Shown in pieces: positions 1 to 9,376 of a stretch of 64,000 nucleotides of DNA. A program made the position numbers and the translations under genes. Source of the stretch: Nesterenkonia populi (GTDB taxonomy: Bacteria; Actinomycetota; Actinomycetes; Actinomycetales; Micrococcaceae); NCBI RefSeq assembly GCF_007994735.1, contig NZ_VOIL01000001.1, positions 62,001 to 126,000 on the forward strand, given 5' to 3'. The notes below the pieces were generated by a model. That model was not told the DNA's origin and ran no database searches. It saw only the letters and a program-made list of their open reading frames with translations. Each line of letters starts with the position of its first letter. The stretch's first letter is position 1.

Positions 1-1605
1 CTCGCGATATCCCTCGGTCCTGTCGAAGGTGAAGTCAGCTGTGCCCGTGACCACACCGGGACCGCCCGGAGGGGCCGGGCTCTGGCCGGGAGCCCCGCTG
101 TCGGTGATGCGGGTCTTTCCATCTAGCGCATCACGGATTGAGCAGTAACCAGTGCAGCGGCAGATATTGCCTTTGAACCTGCGCTCACGCTCTCCACCGC
201 GACTGTCGTCCCCATCAGCGGCAGTCATGATGAACCCGGGGGTGCAGTAGCCGCACTGGAAACCGTGCGCGTCGAGGAAGTTCTTCTGCACAGGGTGCAG
301 GTCCGTCCGGAGTTTCTCGATGTCTATGGTTTCGTCGTCGGCCTGTACGGTGCGCACATAATCGGTCGCCTGGGGCGAGAGGCCGCGCAGAGTGGTAACC
401 CTCCTGCCCTCAGCGTGCTGAGCGGGAAGGATGCAGCTGTGGATGGCCTTCCCGTCGAGATGGACCGTGCATGCCCCGCAATCTCCGGCATCGCAGCCGC
501 GCTTCACCGCGTGTGCGCCACGATCCCGCAGCCAGGTGCGGAGGCACTGGCCGGGAGCATGGTCAAGGGCAAGGGCCTCTCCGTCCACGTCCACCGTCAG
601 GCCTTCCGCCCCGTCCGGGTTCTCCGCCGCGGTGGGATCCGGCAAGCCGGCAGAGACGTCCCGTGCGGATGCACAAACGGCGGACTCTCCACCGAGCTGC
701 TCTGCGCGCATGCACAGCCCCACGAGCACATCGCCCGCCAGACTTTTCGTTCGACTCTCGCGCCACTGGGGGTCACCATGGACGTCGTCATACCATTCAT
801 CCTGCGAGATGCGGCGCCCGATGGCTTCGGCGGCGGTGCGGCGCAGCTCCTCCGCCGCACCGCCGCCTGCGGTGCGGGACGGCAGGGGGAGGTCGATCAC
901 CACCGGACGAGGCGTTGAGGCGGTGATGGTGAGACGGACCTTCGGCTGCTCAGCACCCCTGAGCATCGAGCCGATGAGGAACACGGCCGAACGTCCATAA
1001 CGGGTCAGGGAATCTCGGAACATGACCGAAGGCCGGGCCAGATGTGCGGCAGAAACATAGAACGCCCTGATCAGCTCCCCCGTATCCAGAGCGGTCCGCG
1101 CGGGACCCACCACGAGCTCGGCCACAGGGACTTCACGGCGACTTCCTCCCGGGCCGATGACCAGCGCCGTGGCCTCCATTCCGGAGAGCCAAGAGGTCAT
1201 GGGTCCGGCTGGAAGGGCGGTCGCGACATTGCCACCCACCGTGGAGCGGTTCCACACCTTGTAGGAGGCCACGAATGCCCGCACCGCCGGGATGATCAGC
1301 CCCAGCCCCGGATAACGGTCCGTCTCCAGGCCTCCGAGACGCAGAGTCTCCGCGGCGTCGTGGAATTCTGCGATGGTGCACGTCGCGGCGATCTCGAGTC
1401 CCTCCCAGGAGCCGCCCTCCCCGTGGTGCCAGCGCAGGCTCTTCCATCCTGCACGGCTCAGGTCCAGCAGGCGCCTGGGCCGTCCTCTGGCCAGGTCCTT
1501 GCCGTAGGAGTGGAGGACTGTTCCACCGGCGAGCCATGCATCTCCTTCGGCATAGTCATCGGGGTCCGTGGTCATGACAACTTCATTGACGCTATGGATG
1601 TCCAT
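1..1605 (-). CDS. Fused molybdenum hydroxylase, xanthine dehydrogenase family (3' part outside window)
   Basis: The gene starts with ATG at 1605 and is open to the left edge, giving the first 535 residues. The N-terminus (MDIHSVNEVV...[14 protein letters not shown]) is an FAD-binding domain of the CO dehydrogenase/xanthine dehydrogenase type. A 2Fe-2S domain follows with FQCGYCTPGF near the end and a CRCTGYCS motif. The last visible residues (VVTGTADFTFDR) begin the molybdopterin-binding domain. It is a paralogue of the complete protein at 40715-44455 and shares the unusual order FAD, then Fe-S, then Mo. Members hydroxylate purines and other N-heterocycles in the cytoplasm using water as oxygen donor. 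It is the last visible gene of an operon with an importer, hydrolases and allophanate hydrolase, so its substrate probably leads to a ureide rather than being plain xanthine; that is inference. The family is certain, the substrate unknown. Confidence 0.88.
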   Translation of the reverse strand, partial: MDIHSVNEVVMTTDPDDYAEGDAWLAGGTVLHSYGKDLARGRPRRLLDLSRAGWKSLRWHHGEGGSWEGLEIAATCTIAEFHDAAETLRLGGLETDRYPGLGLIIPAVRAFVASYKVWNRSTVGGNVATALPAGPMTSWLSGMEATALVIGPGGSRREVPVAELVVGPARTALDTGELIRAFYVSAAHLARPSVMFRDSLTRYGRSAVFLIGSMLRGAEQPKVRLTITASTPRPVVIDLPLPSRTAGGGAAEELRRTAAEAIGRRISQDEWYDDVHGDPQWRESRTKSLAGDVLVGLCMRAEQLGGESAVCASARDVSAGLPDPTAAENPDGAEGLTVDVDGEALALDHAPGQCLRTWLRDRGAHAVKRGCDAGDCGACTVHLDGKAIHSCILPAQHAEGRRVTTLRGLSPQATDYVRTVQADDETIDIEKLRTDLHPVQKNFLDAHGFQCGYCTPGFIMTAADGDDSRGGERERRFKGNICRCTGYCSIRDALDGKTRITDSGAPGQSPAPPGGPGVVTGTADFTFDRTEGYRE

Positions 1606-1686
1606 AGGTGAGCTTCTTTCTGCTAGGAGGCTGGGTTCCGAATCGCCGGGGAGCGGGAGACTCGGGCTGGCAAACGCCGCAGCTGT

Positions 1687-2400
1687 TCAGAAGGAGGGAC
1701 TCAGACTCCTCAGCACCGCCTCCGAGTCGGAGACGGCTCCGAAAACGCCGCCCTGCATGGTCACCATCTTCAACGCCGCCTCGTGGTTTCCCGGATCAGT
1801 GGCACCGGTGCAGTCGCTGAGGATGAGGCACTCATACCCTCGGTCATTGGCCTCGCGCATTGTCGTATGCACGCAGACGTCGGTGGTGATGCCGGTGAGG
1901 ATCAGATGTGTAATACCCCGCGAGCGCAGCAGAAGATCGAGGTCAGTCGCATAGAAGGCCCCCTTGCCCGGCTTGTCGATGACCAGCTCGCCGTCTGCAG
2001 GGGCGACCTCCGGCACGATCTCCCATCCGGGCTCCCCGCGCACCAGAATCCGACCACAGGGACCGGTGGTGCCGATGCCGGCCCCGATCTGCTCGGAGCG
2101 CCACAGCTTGTTGGGCGGGCAGTCAGAGAGGTCAGGGCGGTGTCCCTCCCGGGTGTGGATGACCATTATTCCGGCCTCACGGGCGGCAGCCAGGACCCGG
2201 GACGTGGGTTCCAGCCCGTTCCGGGTCAGCGAGAGGTCATAGCCCATCGAGTCAACGTATCCGCCGGGCCCGCAGAAGTCGGCCTGCCAGTCGATGAGGA
2301 CCAGAGCGGTCCTGCTGATTTCAATCCTGCCGTCATAGGGCCAGGCGTAGGGCTGGGCCGCCACCGCAGGGCGGGCGGCCGTCTCAGGCGAAGCAGTCAT
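1687..2400 (-). CDS. Isochorismatase-like cysteine hydrolase, biuret/triuret amidohydrolase type
   Basis: A 237-residue cysteine hydrolase of the isochorismatase superfamily with a complete triad: Asp37 ([12 protein letters not shown]), Lys146 (KPGKGAF) and nucleophile Cys176 ([17 protein letters not shown]). The segment around the Cys resembles biuret hydrolase, triuret hydrolase and ureidoacrylate amidohydrolase (RutB), which cleave terminal amides of ureides. Allophanate hydrolase is encoded in the same operon, and biuret hydrolysis yields allophanate, so a biuret- or triuret-type activity is the best guess. It sits between the molybdenum hydroxylase (82 bp downstream) and a non-catalytic paralogue (19 bp upstream); both hydrolases share the N-terminal signature PYAWP(Y/W)DG. 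Substrate assignment is inference from context; the fold and catalytic residues are seen directly. Confidence 0.85.
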   Translation of the reverse strand: MTASPETAARPAVAAQPYAWPYDGRIEISRTALVLIDWQADFCGPGGYVDSMGYDLSLTRNGLEPTSRVLAAAREAGIMVIHTREGHRPDLSDCPPNKLWRSEQIGAGIGTTGPCGRILVRGEPGWEIVPEVAPADGELVIDKPGKGAFYATDLDLLLRSRGITHLILTGITTDVCVHTTMREANDRGYECLILSDCTGATDPGNHEAALKMVTMQGGVFGAVSDSEAVLRSLSPSF

Positions 2401-2419
2401 GGAGGTTCCTTCCGTGTGA

Positions 2420-3004
2420 TCAGGAGCAATCGTCGTCTGTGGGGTCCGCCGCCGGTCTCCGGAGCTGACGAAGGTACTCGGCTGCGGTGGAGACCGCGCC
2501 GAAGATTCCGCCGGACATCTCGATGCAGCTCACGGCTCCGGTGGCCAGATCCGTCTCGAGCGCCGGGCTCAGGTCGGTGAGCAGCAGGCACTCGTAGCCG
2601 CGATCATTGGCGGTGCGCATCGTGGAGTGCACACTCGTCTCCAACCAGGTCCCGGCCAGGAGCAGCTGGTCCCGGCCTTGTCTGCGCAACACCGTGTCTA
2701 GGGGGCTGCCGAAGAATCCGTCCAGTCCGGCAGCCGTGAGCACCCGGTCCCCTAAGAGGCGGTCAGCGGGCAGGAGAGGCACATCCGGGGCGCGCCGGTA
2801 ACGGGGATCCTGAGTGAGGATCTGCAGGGCCAGGCCACCCTCGTGCTCCAGCTCTCGGGCGAAGCTCTCCAGCTCACCGGGCAGAGCCTCCAGGACTGGG
2901 CCCCCCGGGGCGCTCAGTACGAGCAGCGCGGTACGCCCCGGGGAGAGTCCGCCGTCCCACGGCCATGCATAGGGGATGGAGGCGGCGATCCGTCGGTCGG
3001 CCAT
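2420..3004 (-). CDS. Isochorismatase-like paralogue lacking the catalytic triad (putative pseudoenzyme)
   Basis: A 194-residue protein that aligns along most of its length with the hydrolase encoded next to it: PYAWPWDG at the N-terminus, then the stretch ending [13 protein letters not shown], then SGGIFGAVS. Where the neighbour has catalytic Asp (VLIDWQ) this protein has VLSAPG. The Lys motif KPGKGAF is replaced by AAGLDGFF, and the nucleophile Cys (DVCVH) is Ser (ETSVH). About 40 residues between Asp and Lys are also missing. The frame is intact and has normal codon use, and the gene is 5 bp from the BMP binding-protein gene, so it looks maintained rather than decayed. It cannot use the family's chemistry. 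A structural or regulatory partner of the active hydrolase is the most likely role, by inference. Confidence 0.8.
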   Translation of the reverse strand: MADRRIAASIPYAWPWDGGLSPGRTALLVLSAPGGPVLEALPGELESFARELEHEGGLALQILTQDPRYRRAPDVPLLPADRLLGDRVLTAAGLDGFFGSPLDTVLRRQGRDQLLLAGTWLETSVHSTMRTANDRGYECLLLTDLSPALETDLATGAVSCIEMSGGIFGAVSTAAEYLRQLRRPAADPTDDDCS

Positions 3005-3009
3005 ACGGC

Positions 3010-4161
3010 TCAGTCCTGAGCGAGGTTTCCGACGACGCCTTCAATGAGGCAGTCGAACTCGTTAACCTCTTCGTAGGTCGCAACCTCGCCCTCAGCAACC
3101 AGTTCGCTGCCGTCCTGGCAGAGGATCGGACCGGAGAAGACGCTCTCGCCCTCCTGGGAGAGACGCTCCTCCTCTTCGAGGATCTGGTTCTGCAGGTCCT
3201 CATCCACGGCATCGCCGAACGTGCCTAACTCCAGCGGGTTGTTTCCCTCGGCGAAGGTGCCCAGCCAGTTGTCGTTGAACTCGGAGCCGGTGAACTCGTC
3301 CACGCTGACCGTCTCCACGATCTCGGACATCAGCGGGGCCCAGTTCCAGGTGGAGCCGGTCAGCCAGGCCTCACCAGCGAGATCCACGGCATCGTAGTGG
3401 TAGCCCACGATGTGTTCGCCGGCCTCCTCCACCGCTTGGATCACGGTGGACTGGCAGTCCTGGTGCTGGCTGAAGACGTCCACGTCCTCGTTCAGCAGGG
3501 ATCGCACGGCGTCCTGCTGGCGGACGGGGTCGCACCAGTCGGAGGTATTGATGACGTGGGTGGAGACATCAGGATTGACCTGCTGGGCTCCCAGATGGAA
3601 GCCGTTGATGTTGGCGATCGACTGCGCAACGGGGAAGGCATAGACGAAGCCGATGCGGTCGCTCTCAGTGACGCCGCCGGCCGCCATCCCGCCGAGGCTG
3701 ACCGGCTCGTAGGCCGCGCCCCAGTAGGTACCGAAGTTCTCCGGGAAGTCTCCGCTATGGAATCCACCCTGGTGAAGTACAGTCACCTCGGGGTTTTCTT
3801 CGGCGAAATCCAGGGCATAGTCGAAGTAGCCGTAGGAGGTCGCGAAGATGACCTCGACCCCCTGGTCTGCCATGGACTGCATGGTGTCGGTGACCGAGTT
3901 ATTCTCAGGAATCTGGTCAGCGGTTACCACGTCGACGCCTTCGATCTCATCGAGTTCCGCAGCGGCGTCGGCCACGGCCTGGTTATAGCCGGCGTCCTGC
4001 TCGGAACCGACCATGACTAGGCCGACGCTCAGGGGGTTCTCGATATCGGCGTCAAGATCTCCGCCATCGCCGTCGTCCCCGCCGCAGGCGCTGAGCACGA
4101 ACATCGCCGTCAGGGCAGCGCCGACTGCCGCGGTGGTCTTCCTCTGAGGGTTGGGAATCAT
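3010..4161 (-). CDS. BMP-family ABC transporter substrate-binding lipoprotein
   Basis: A 383-residue lipoprotein: signal peptide with lipobox LSACG at about residues 23-27, an acidic Gly/Asp linker, then a BMP (basic membrane protein, PF02608) domain starting SVGLVMVGSEQDAGYNQAV and containing SQHQDCQSTVIQA. BMP proteins such as PnrA and BmpA bind purine nucleosides and feed importers with two RbsC-like permeases and a double ATPase, which is exactly the set encoded upstream. It probably delivers the heterocyclic or ureide substrate of this operon; the ligand cannot be read from sequence. The gene lies 70 bp after the second permease and 5 bp before the non-catalytic hydrolase. Confidence 0.9.
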   Translation of the reverse strand: MIPNPQRKTTAAVGAALTAMFVLSACGGDDGDGGDLDADIENPLSVGLVMVGSEQDAGYNQAVADAAAELDEIEGVDVVTADQIPENNSVTDTMQSMADQGVEVIFATSYGYFDYALDFAEENPEVTVLHQGGFHSGDFPENFGTYWGAAYEPVSLGGMAAGGVTESDRIGFVYAFPVAQSIANINGFHLGAQQVNPDVSTHVINTSDWCDPVRQQDAVRSLLNEDVDVFSQHQDCQSTVIQAVEEAGEHIVGYHYDAVDLAGEAWLTGSTWNWAPLMSEIVETVSVDEFTGSEFNDNWLGTFAEGNNPLELGTFGDAVDEDLQNQILEEEERLSQEGESVFSGPILCQDGSELVAEGEVATYEEVNEFDCLIEGVVGNLAQD

Positions 4162-4231
4162 GTTTACTATCCATCCTTTGTGTTGTGGGTGCGAGATGCG
4201 GTCGGTGGTCTGATTGAGCGCCTATGGCCAG

Positions 4232-5131
4232 CTATCGGGTGGAGAGGGCCGCCGAGAGCGCCTCGGGCTGTTGGACGCGCCGGGCGGAGATGATCACCAG
4301 CACGACCAGCGTGACGAGGTAGGGCAGGGCATCGAGGAGATGCTGATTCACCGCGAACCCCCGAGCCTGCAGGACCGAGGCGGTCGCGATCATGGCGCCG
4401 AAAAGATAAGCGCCTCCGGCCGTCCAGCCCACCCGCCAAGCAGAGAAGATGACGACAGCGACCGCCACGAATCCGTACCCGTTGGTCATGTCCGTACTCC
4501 AGTTGCCGACCTGCCCGACGGAGAGATACGCCCCGCCGAGTCCCGTGAGGGCTCCACCCGCTAATAGCGCAGTGAACTGGGTTCGGACGGCCGAGTGCCC
4601 GGCGGCGTCGACCACCAGCGGGCGCTCCCCGGTGGCCCGGACCTTCAGCCCCGCCCGGGTGCGGGTGAGGAACCACCAGAGCAACGGGATGGCGAGGAAG
4701 CCGCCGTAGACCAGCGGGTCGTGGGTGAACAGCACCCGGCCCAGGAAGGGGATCTCGGCGAGGACCGGGATCGGCATGGTGGACAGTGAGGTCACGCCCT
4801 GGCCGACGTAGTCGCGGCCGATCACGGAGGTGAGACCGAGCATTAGGAACCAGACGATGAGGCCGGAGGCCAGCTGGTTACCGCCGCGCAACACCACGGC
4901 CCAGGCGAAGATCGCTGCCACAGCTACGCCTGCCAGTGCCCCTGCGGCCAGCCCCCACCAAGCGGAACCGGTGGCTAGGCCCGCGATGACTCCGGCGAGC
5001 GCACCGCCGAGCATGCCACCCTCAGTGCCGAGGTTGGTCACCCCGGCTCGCTGGTTGATGAGCTCCCCGAGGGAGGGGAAAAGCAAAGCGGTGCCGACAG
5101 CGATTCCGCTGGCGAAGATGATCTCGATCAT
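4232..5131 (-). CDS. BMP-type ABC transporter permease (second)
   Basis: A polytopic membrane permease of about 299 residues in the branched-chain amino acid/ribose permease fold (PF02653), of the type paired with BMP binding proteins. It begins MIEIIFASGIAVGTALLFPS and carries the family motif QRAGVTNLGTEGGML; GSAWWGL and further hydrophobic segments follow. An in-frame ATG exists 13 codons upstream (5170), but the ATG at 5131 overlaps the stop of the preceding permease gene as ATGA, the pattern used throughout this operon, so that start is preferred. It forms the heterodimeric channel with the permease encoded upstream. Confidence 0.9.
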   Translation of the reverse strand: MIEIIFASGIAVGTALLFPSLGELINQRAGVTNLGTEGGMLGGALAGVIAGLATGSAWWGLAAGALAGVAVAAIFAWAVVLRGGNQLASGLIVWFLMLGLTSVIGRDYVGQGVTSLSTMPIPVLAEIPFLGRVLFTHDPLVYGGFLAIPLLWWFLTRTRAGLKVRATGERPLVVDAAGHSAVRTQFTALLAGGALTGLGGAYLSVGQVGNWSTDMTNGYGFVAVAVVIFSAWRVGWTAGGAYLFGAMIATASVLQARGFAVNQHLLDALPYLVTLVVLVIISARRVQQPEALSAALSTR

Positions 5132-6183
5132 ACGGTCCTCCTGCGGGAGAGCGCCGCCATGCCGAGGCAAAGACAGCCCAGAAGTACATACACGGCGCTG
5201 CCGTCGAGTCCGGCGCGCAGCTGGAGCGGGTTGCTGGCCACCACGATGGCCGAGAACAGCAAGGCCAGGAGAGCGGCCTTGACAACGCTTCCCCTGGCCA
5301 GGAAGGCCGCAAGGAAGGCCACAAAGCCGAACCCGATCGTGATGTCAGGGCGCAGCTGCCCTTCCAAGCCGATCAGGTTGAGCGCGCCACCGATCCCAGC
5401 CATCGCCCCGCCTAAACCGATCGAGGCGATGGATAGCCGGGCGGTAGGCAGGCCGGAACGGCGGGCAGCCTCAGGGTTGCCACCTGTGACCCGGATGCGG
5501 AAACCCCAGTTTGTCCGGGCCAGCAACCACCAGACCAGGACGGCGAAACCGACCACCACCAGGATGGCAATGCTCACCCGGCTGCCGGGGATCATCGGGA
5601 GCATGGCCGCCGTGTCGAGAGGGCGGCTCTGGGGCTGGCCCGTGCCTTCCGGGTCCCGCCAAGGCTGGTAAAGCAGATAGAGCATGATGGAGATGGCGAT
5701 AAAGTTCGCCAGCACCGTGGTGACTGGCTCCGGCGCGCGGAACCAGACCTTCAGCGCGCCGCAGAGGCCTCCCCACAATCCTCCGGCCATTGCTCCGATG
5801 AGGATGCAGAGGAGCCATGAGAAGGGACCGGGGAGGGAGGACCCCACGGCGACGCCAAGGCCGGTGGCCGCGACGGCGCCCAGGATCAGCTGACCCTCAC
5901 CGCCGACATTCACCAGACCGGCGCGGGCCGGGATCACCACGGCAAGCGCGGCGAGCACCAGCGGCACGGCCCGCACCAGTGTCTGCTGAATGAACGTCGC
6001 ATTCTGGAGCACCCCCTGGTTCAGAGCGTCCCAGAGGTCCAAAGGCGTGGCCTCCTGAGTCCAGGCGAAGAGGATGAAGGCGGCGAGCGCGGCAGGCACG
6101 GCGAAGAGTGCTGGGCGCCGGATCCCACGGCTAGCACCCGGCGGAGCGGCAAGGTCGCTGCCGGTGGTCGTTGTGGTTGTCAT
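5128..6183 (-). CDS. BMP-type ABC transporter permease (first)
   Basis: A 351-residue polytopic permease (PF02653) with an N-terminal cytoplasmic tail, a first membrane segment around residues 27-42, and the conserved IPARAGLVNVGGEGQLILGAV, which matches the GLxNVGxEGQ signature of YufP/NupP-type nucleoside permeases. ATGA overlaps at both ends link it to the ATPase gene upstream and the second permease downstream, so these genes are translationally coupled. In known systems of this class the permease pair imports purine or pyrimidine nucleosides; here the cargo is unknown. Confidence 0.9.
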   Translation of the reverse strand: MTTTTTTGSDLAAPPGASRGIRRPALFAVPAALAAFILFAWTQEATPLDLWDALNQGVLQNATFIQQTLVRAVPLVLAALAVVIPARAGLVNVGGEGQLILGAVAATGLGVAVGSSLPGPFSWLLCILIGAMAGGLWGGLCGALKVWFRAPEPVTTVLANFIAISIMLYLLYQPWRDPEGTGQPQSRPLDTAAMLPMIPGSRVSIAILVVVGFAVLVWWLLARTNWGFRIRVTGGNPEAARRSGLPTARLSIASIGLGGAMAGIGGALNLIGLEGQLRPDITIGFGFVAFLAAFLARGSVVKAALLALLFSAIVVASNPLQLRAGLDGSAVYVLLGCLCLGMAALSRRRTV

Positions 6184-7679
6184 CGGACCTCCGTACTGGT
6201 CATAAATGCTCCGATGGCGGAGCGGTCGATCTCCCCGCGGCTAAGCTCACCGGAAACGCGACCTTCGGACAGGACCACGACTCGGTCGGAGAGCGCGGTA
6301 AGTTCGTCGAGATCTTCGGAGACCACCACAACGGCGGCTCCGGCGCGGCGGGCCTCCAGAATGGCCTCGCGAGTCTGCTGGGCCGTGGCGACATCCAGCC
6401 CGCGGGTGGGGTAGGCGAGAATGAGCACGACGGGGTCGCTGGAGAAGGCCAGAGTGAGCAGCACCCGTTGGATATTGCCGCCGGACAGGTCGGCCAACGT
6501 CCTGTGCGGCTCGGCGACCGGCAGACCGACCCGGCCGGCCCGTTCTTTGAACCGGCCCGCGGCCTTCGAAAGGGAGCCGGGTTCGCCAGCGGCCTGCTCC
6601 CAGAGCGCGTTGTGCTCGGCGATGCTCAGACCCGGCACCACAAATTGATGGACCGGATTGGGCACCACGGCGACCACTCCGCGGCCCCGGAACTGTCCCG
6701 GCCGCCCGGAGGCCTGAGTGCCGCCGACGATCTGTAACCGCCCGGCATCCAGCGTCCGCGCTCCGGCCAACACATCCACGAGCTCGTCCTGCCCGTTGCC
6801 GGCGACGCCGGCCACTCCCAGGATCTCCCCGGGGAGGACGTTGAGGTCCACGCGGTCCAAGGCGGTGGTGCCGTCTTTGCGGCGGACCTCGGCCCCGTCC
6901 AGAGTGATTGCGGGGACAGCCTCAGCGACGGGGGGCCGCTCATCCATCAGCGGGTCCACGGTGCGCCCGACCATCGCGGTGACGAGCGCGTCGTCGTCGA
7001 GTTCTTGAGCCGGGATGTCAGAGAGAACGGCCCGGCCGCCGCGGAGCACAGTCACACGATCGGCAATCTGGCGCACTTCGCGCAGTTTGTGGGTGATGAT
7101 GATGACTCCAACGCCGGTGCTCTTCAGATGGTCGACCACCCCGAAGAGGGCATTGACCTCAGTGGGAGTCAACACGGAGGTAGGCTCATCCAGGATGAGC
7201 AGCTTGGCACCGCCCATCAGCACCTTCAGCAACTCAACGCGCTGCCACTCGCCGATCGAGAGCTCAGAAATCTTGGCCTTGGGGTCCACACTGAGGCCCC
7301 AGCGGTCGCTGGCGTCGGAGATCCGGCGCATAATCTCGGCCGTCTTGAGGACCAGATCCGCCTCGTCCAGGTACAACGCGATGTTCTCCCAGACGGTCAG
7401 TGCCGGGATAAGACGCATGTCCTGGAAGACCAACCCGATGCCGATCTGCCGGGCGCGAGAGGGTGAATCGATGGTAATCTCCTCCTCCCGGAGCAGGACC
7501 CGGCCGGTGTCCGGCTGATGGACCCCATACAGGGACTTCACCAGGGTCGATTTTCCGGCGCCGTTCTCCCCCAACAGGGCGTGGACCTCCCCCGCAGCGA
7601 CGGTGAAAGAGACCTCGGCGTTGGCCTGAACCGGCCCGAAGGACTTGCTGATGTCTTCGACGCGCAGCAGGTTCGTCAT
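6180..7679 (-). CDS. BMP-type ABC transporter ATP-binding protein (double ATPase)
   Basis: About 499 residues with two ABC domains. Domain 1 has Walker A GENGAGKST, signature LSIGEWQ and Walker B LLILDEP. Domain 2 has a degenerate Walker A region (VAGVAGNGQDELV), signature LSGGNIQ and LILAYPTRGLD. This asymmetry is normal for YufO/RbsA-type proteins. ATG at 7679 overlaps the stop of the allophanate hydrolase gene (ATGA); an in-frame ATG at 7718 would add 13 residues and lie inside that gene, so 7679 is preferred. It powers uptake through the two permeases encoded downstream. Confidence 0.9.
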   Translation of the reverse strand: MTNLLRVEDISKSFGPVQANAEVSFTVAAGEVHALLGENGAGKSTLVKSLYGVHQPDTGRVLLREEEITIDSPSRARQIGIGLVFQDMRLIPALTVWENIALYLDEADLVLKTAEIMRRISDASDRWGLSVDPKAKISELSIGEWQRVELLKVLMGGAKLLILDEPTSVLTPTEVNALFGVVDHLKSTGVGVIIITHKLREVRQIADRVTVLRGGRAVLSDIPAQELDDDALVTAMVGRTVDPLMDERPPVAEAVPAITLDGAEVRRKDGTTALDRVDLNVLPGEILGVAGVAGNGQDELVDVLAGARTLDAGRLQIVGGTQASGRPGQFRGRGVVAVVPNPVHQFVVPGLSIAEHNALWEQAAGEPGSLSKAAGRFKERAGRVGLPVAEPHRTLADLSGGNIQRVLLTLAFSSDPVVLILAYPTRGLDVATAQQTREAILEARRAGAAVVVVSEDLDELTALSDRVVVLSEGRVSGELSRGEIDRSAIGAFMTSTEVR

Positions 7680-9376
7680 CGCGAACCTGCTGCCGTCTCT
7701 CGGAGATAGCCGCGCCATCCGCAGCTTCCGGTGATATCGGGCTCCTCCCCGGAGAGGCCTGCAGTGAAACCGGTGACGGTCTTCCCGCCGGAGAGTTCGA
7801 CCGGGCCCAGCGCCATAGGAGCGGGAAGGGCGGTCAGCAGAGAGGTGAGCCCGGTAGCGGGAATGCGCCAGAGCTCTCCCGGCATTGCCACGCCGCCGTC
7901 CCCCTGGACCACTCCGGGCCGCGGCGTCGCCCCTTCGATGAGGTGCATGCGGTAGCGCGGCGTGGTCTCGATGTCGCGTACATAGCGGGCCCCGAACCCG
8001 AGCAACTGCGAGTTCAGCGGTTCGTCTCGCATATGGGCTCCGAAGACTGCCAGATCGATGCCTGCCTCCACGGCCTGCGGAGGCTGCGGCATACCCAGGA
8101 AGCGGGCCGAGAGGTCTAGGAGCACCTGATCGTGGAAGGCCTGGCCGAGGAAGCTGACTCCGAAGAGGCCCTCTCCGGGTACCTCACCGACCGGGACGGC
8201 CAATGCGGAGAGATCGAAGAGATTGACGAAATTGGTATAGATTCCCAGGAACGAATTGGTGGTCAGGGGGTCCTGTCGAACGGCCTCCAGGGTGGGATGG
8301 TTCGGCGCCGTAGGCATGATCAGTGCGTCCACCTCCTGGAAGCTCTCCCGGAGCTCCCGCTTGAGTTCCAGCAGCCGCTGCTGATCGCGGATCACCTGGG
8401 GCCCTGAGACCTGGGCGGCCTGTTCGACGATGCTGCGCACCGAGGGGTCCGCTTGCTCGGGATGAGCGGCGATGAAGTCGCCGAAGGCATAGGCCCGTTC
8501 AGCCACCAGTCCCCCGTGATAGAGCAGCTGAGCGGCCTCCAGGGCGGGCCTCAGATCAACCTCTCGCGTTCCCATACCGAGCTTCCTCACCCGGTCCGCA
8601 GTCTGCGCGAAGACCTCCCGGGCGCCCTCAGAGAGCGCACGCAAATCCTCGTCGCGAGGTACGCCAATGACGGGTGCCGCAGGAGCCGAAAGCGGCACCG
8701 TCTCGGGCCAGTCCCGGCCATGAGCATCCTCCGGGCAACGGACTGCGACGATGTTCATCACCGAAGCAGCCAGCGCGACATCAGGAGCGAAGATCGAAAC
8801 CGTGTCATAGGAGGGGCACGCCGGAACGACGCCTGTCAGCGGCAGCGCCCCCAGGGTCGGCTTCAACCCCACGATGCCGTTGAAGGCAGCCGGGACCCGA
8901 CCGGAGCCGGCGGTGTCCGTGCCGAGGCTGAAGTCCACGATGCCCAGAGCGACCGCCAGGGCAGAACCGGAACTGGAGCCACCGCCCACGCGGGTGCTGT
9001 CCACTGCGCTGGCGACCTCTCCGTATGGGCTCCGGGTGCCGACCAGTCCGGTGGCGAATTGGTCCAAGTTCGTCTTACCGAGTAGTACAGCCCCGGCGCC
9101 GAGGAGACGCTCCACCACTGGTGCGTGCCGCTCCGGGGTACGGGAGAACTCCGGGTGGCCGGCGGTGGTGGGGAGGTCTGCGACGTCGATGTTGTCCTTA
9201 ACCGCGAAGGTCAATCCGGCCAGGGGGAGGTCCTCGCCGGCCTCTGCACGACGAGTCACTTCCTCAGCCTCGGCGATGAGGTCCTCGGAGCGTCGCAAAG
9301 TGATCCAAACGTCAGGTCGCTGGACCTCGTCCAGGCGTGCCAGCGCGTACCGCACTGCGGATGCTGGGTCTTTCAT
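7676..9376 (-). CDS. atzF: Allophanate hydrolase (AtzF type)
   Basis: A 566-residue amidase-signature enzyme with the Ser-cisSer-Lys triad: Lys60 (FAVKDNIDVADLPTT), cis-Ser134 (GGGSSSGSA) and nucleophile Ser158 (GTDTAGSGRVPAAFN). The spacings match AtzF, as do DQFATGLVGTRSPYG and GVVPACPSYDTVSIFA. The residues after about 450 form the small C-terminal domain typical of allophanate hydrolases. It converts allophanate to ammonia and CO2, the last step of biuret, triuret, cyanurate and urea-carboxylase pathways. No urea carboxylase is visible here, whereas a biuret/triuret-type hydrolase is, which favours the ureide route. Its start overlaps the stop of the GntR gene (ATGA). Confidence 0.92.
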   Translation of the reverse strand: MKDPASAVRYALARLDEVQRPDVWITLRRSEDLIAEAEEVTRRAEAGEDLPLAGLTFAVKDNIDVADLPTTAGHPEFSRTPERHAPVVERLLGAGAVLLGKTNLDQFATGLVGTRSPYGEVASAVDSTRVGGGSSSGSALAVALGIVDFSLGTDTAGSGRVPAAFNGIVGLKPTLGALPLTGVVPACPSYDTVSIFAPDVALAASVMNIVAVRCPEDAHGRDWPETVPLSAPAAPVIGVPRDEDLRALSEGAREVFAQTADRVRKLGMGTREVDLRPALEAAQLLYHGGLVAERAYAFGDFIAAHPEQADPSVRSIVEQAAQVSGPQVIRDQQRLLELKRELRESFQEVDALIMPTAPNHPTLEAVRQDPLTTNSFLGIYTNFVNLFDLSALAVPVGEVPGEGLFGVSFLGQAFHDQVLLDLSARFLGMPQPPQAVEAGIDLAVFGAHMRDEPLNSQLLGFGARYVRDIETTPRYRMHLIEGATPRPGVVQGDGGVAMPGELWRIPATGLTSLLTALPAPMALGPVELSGGKTVTGFTAGLSGEEPDITGSCGWRGYLRETAAGSR

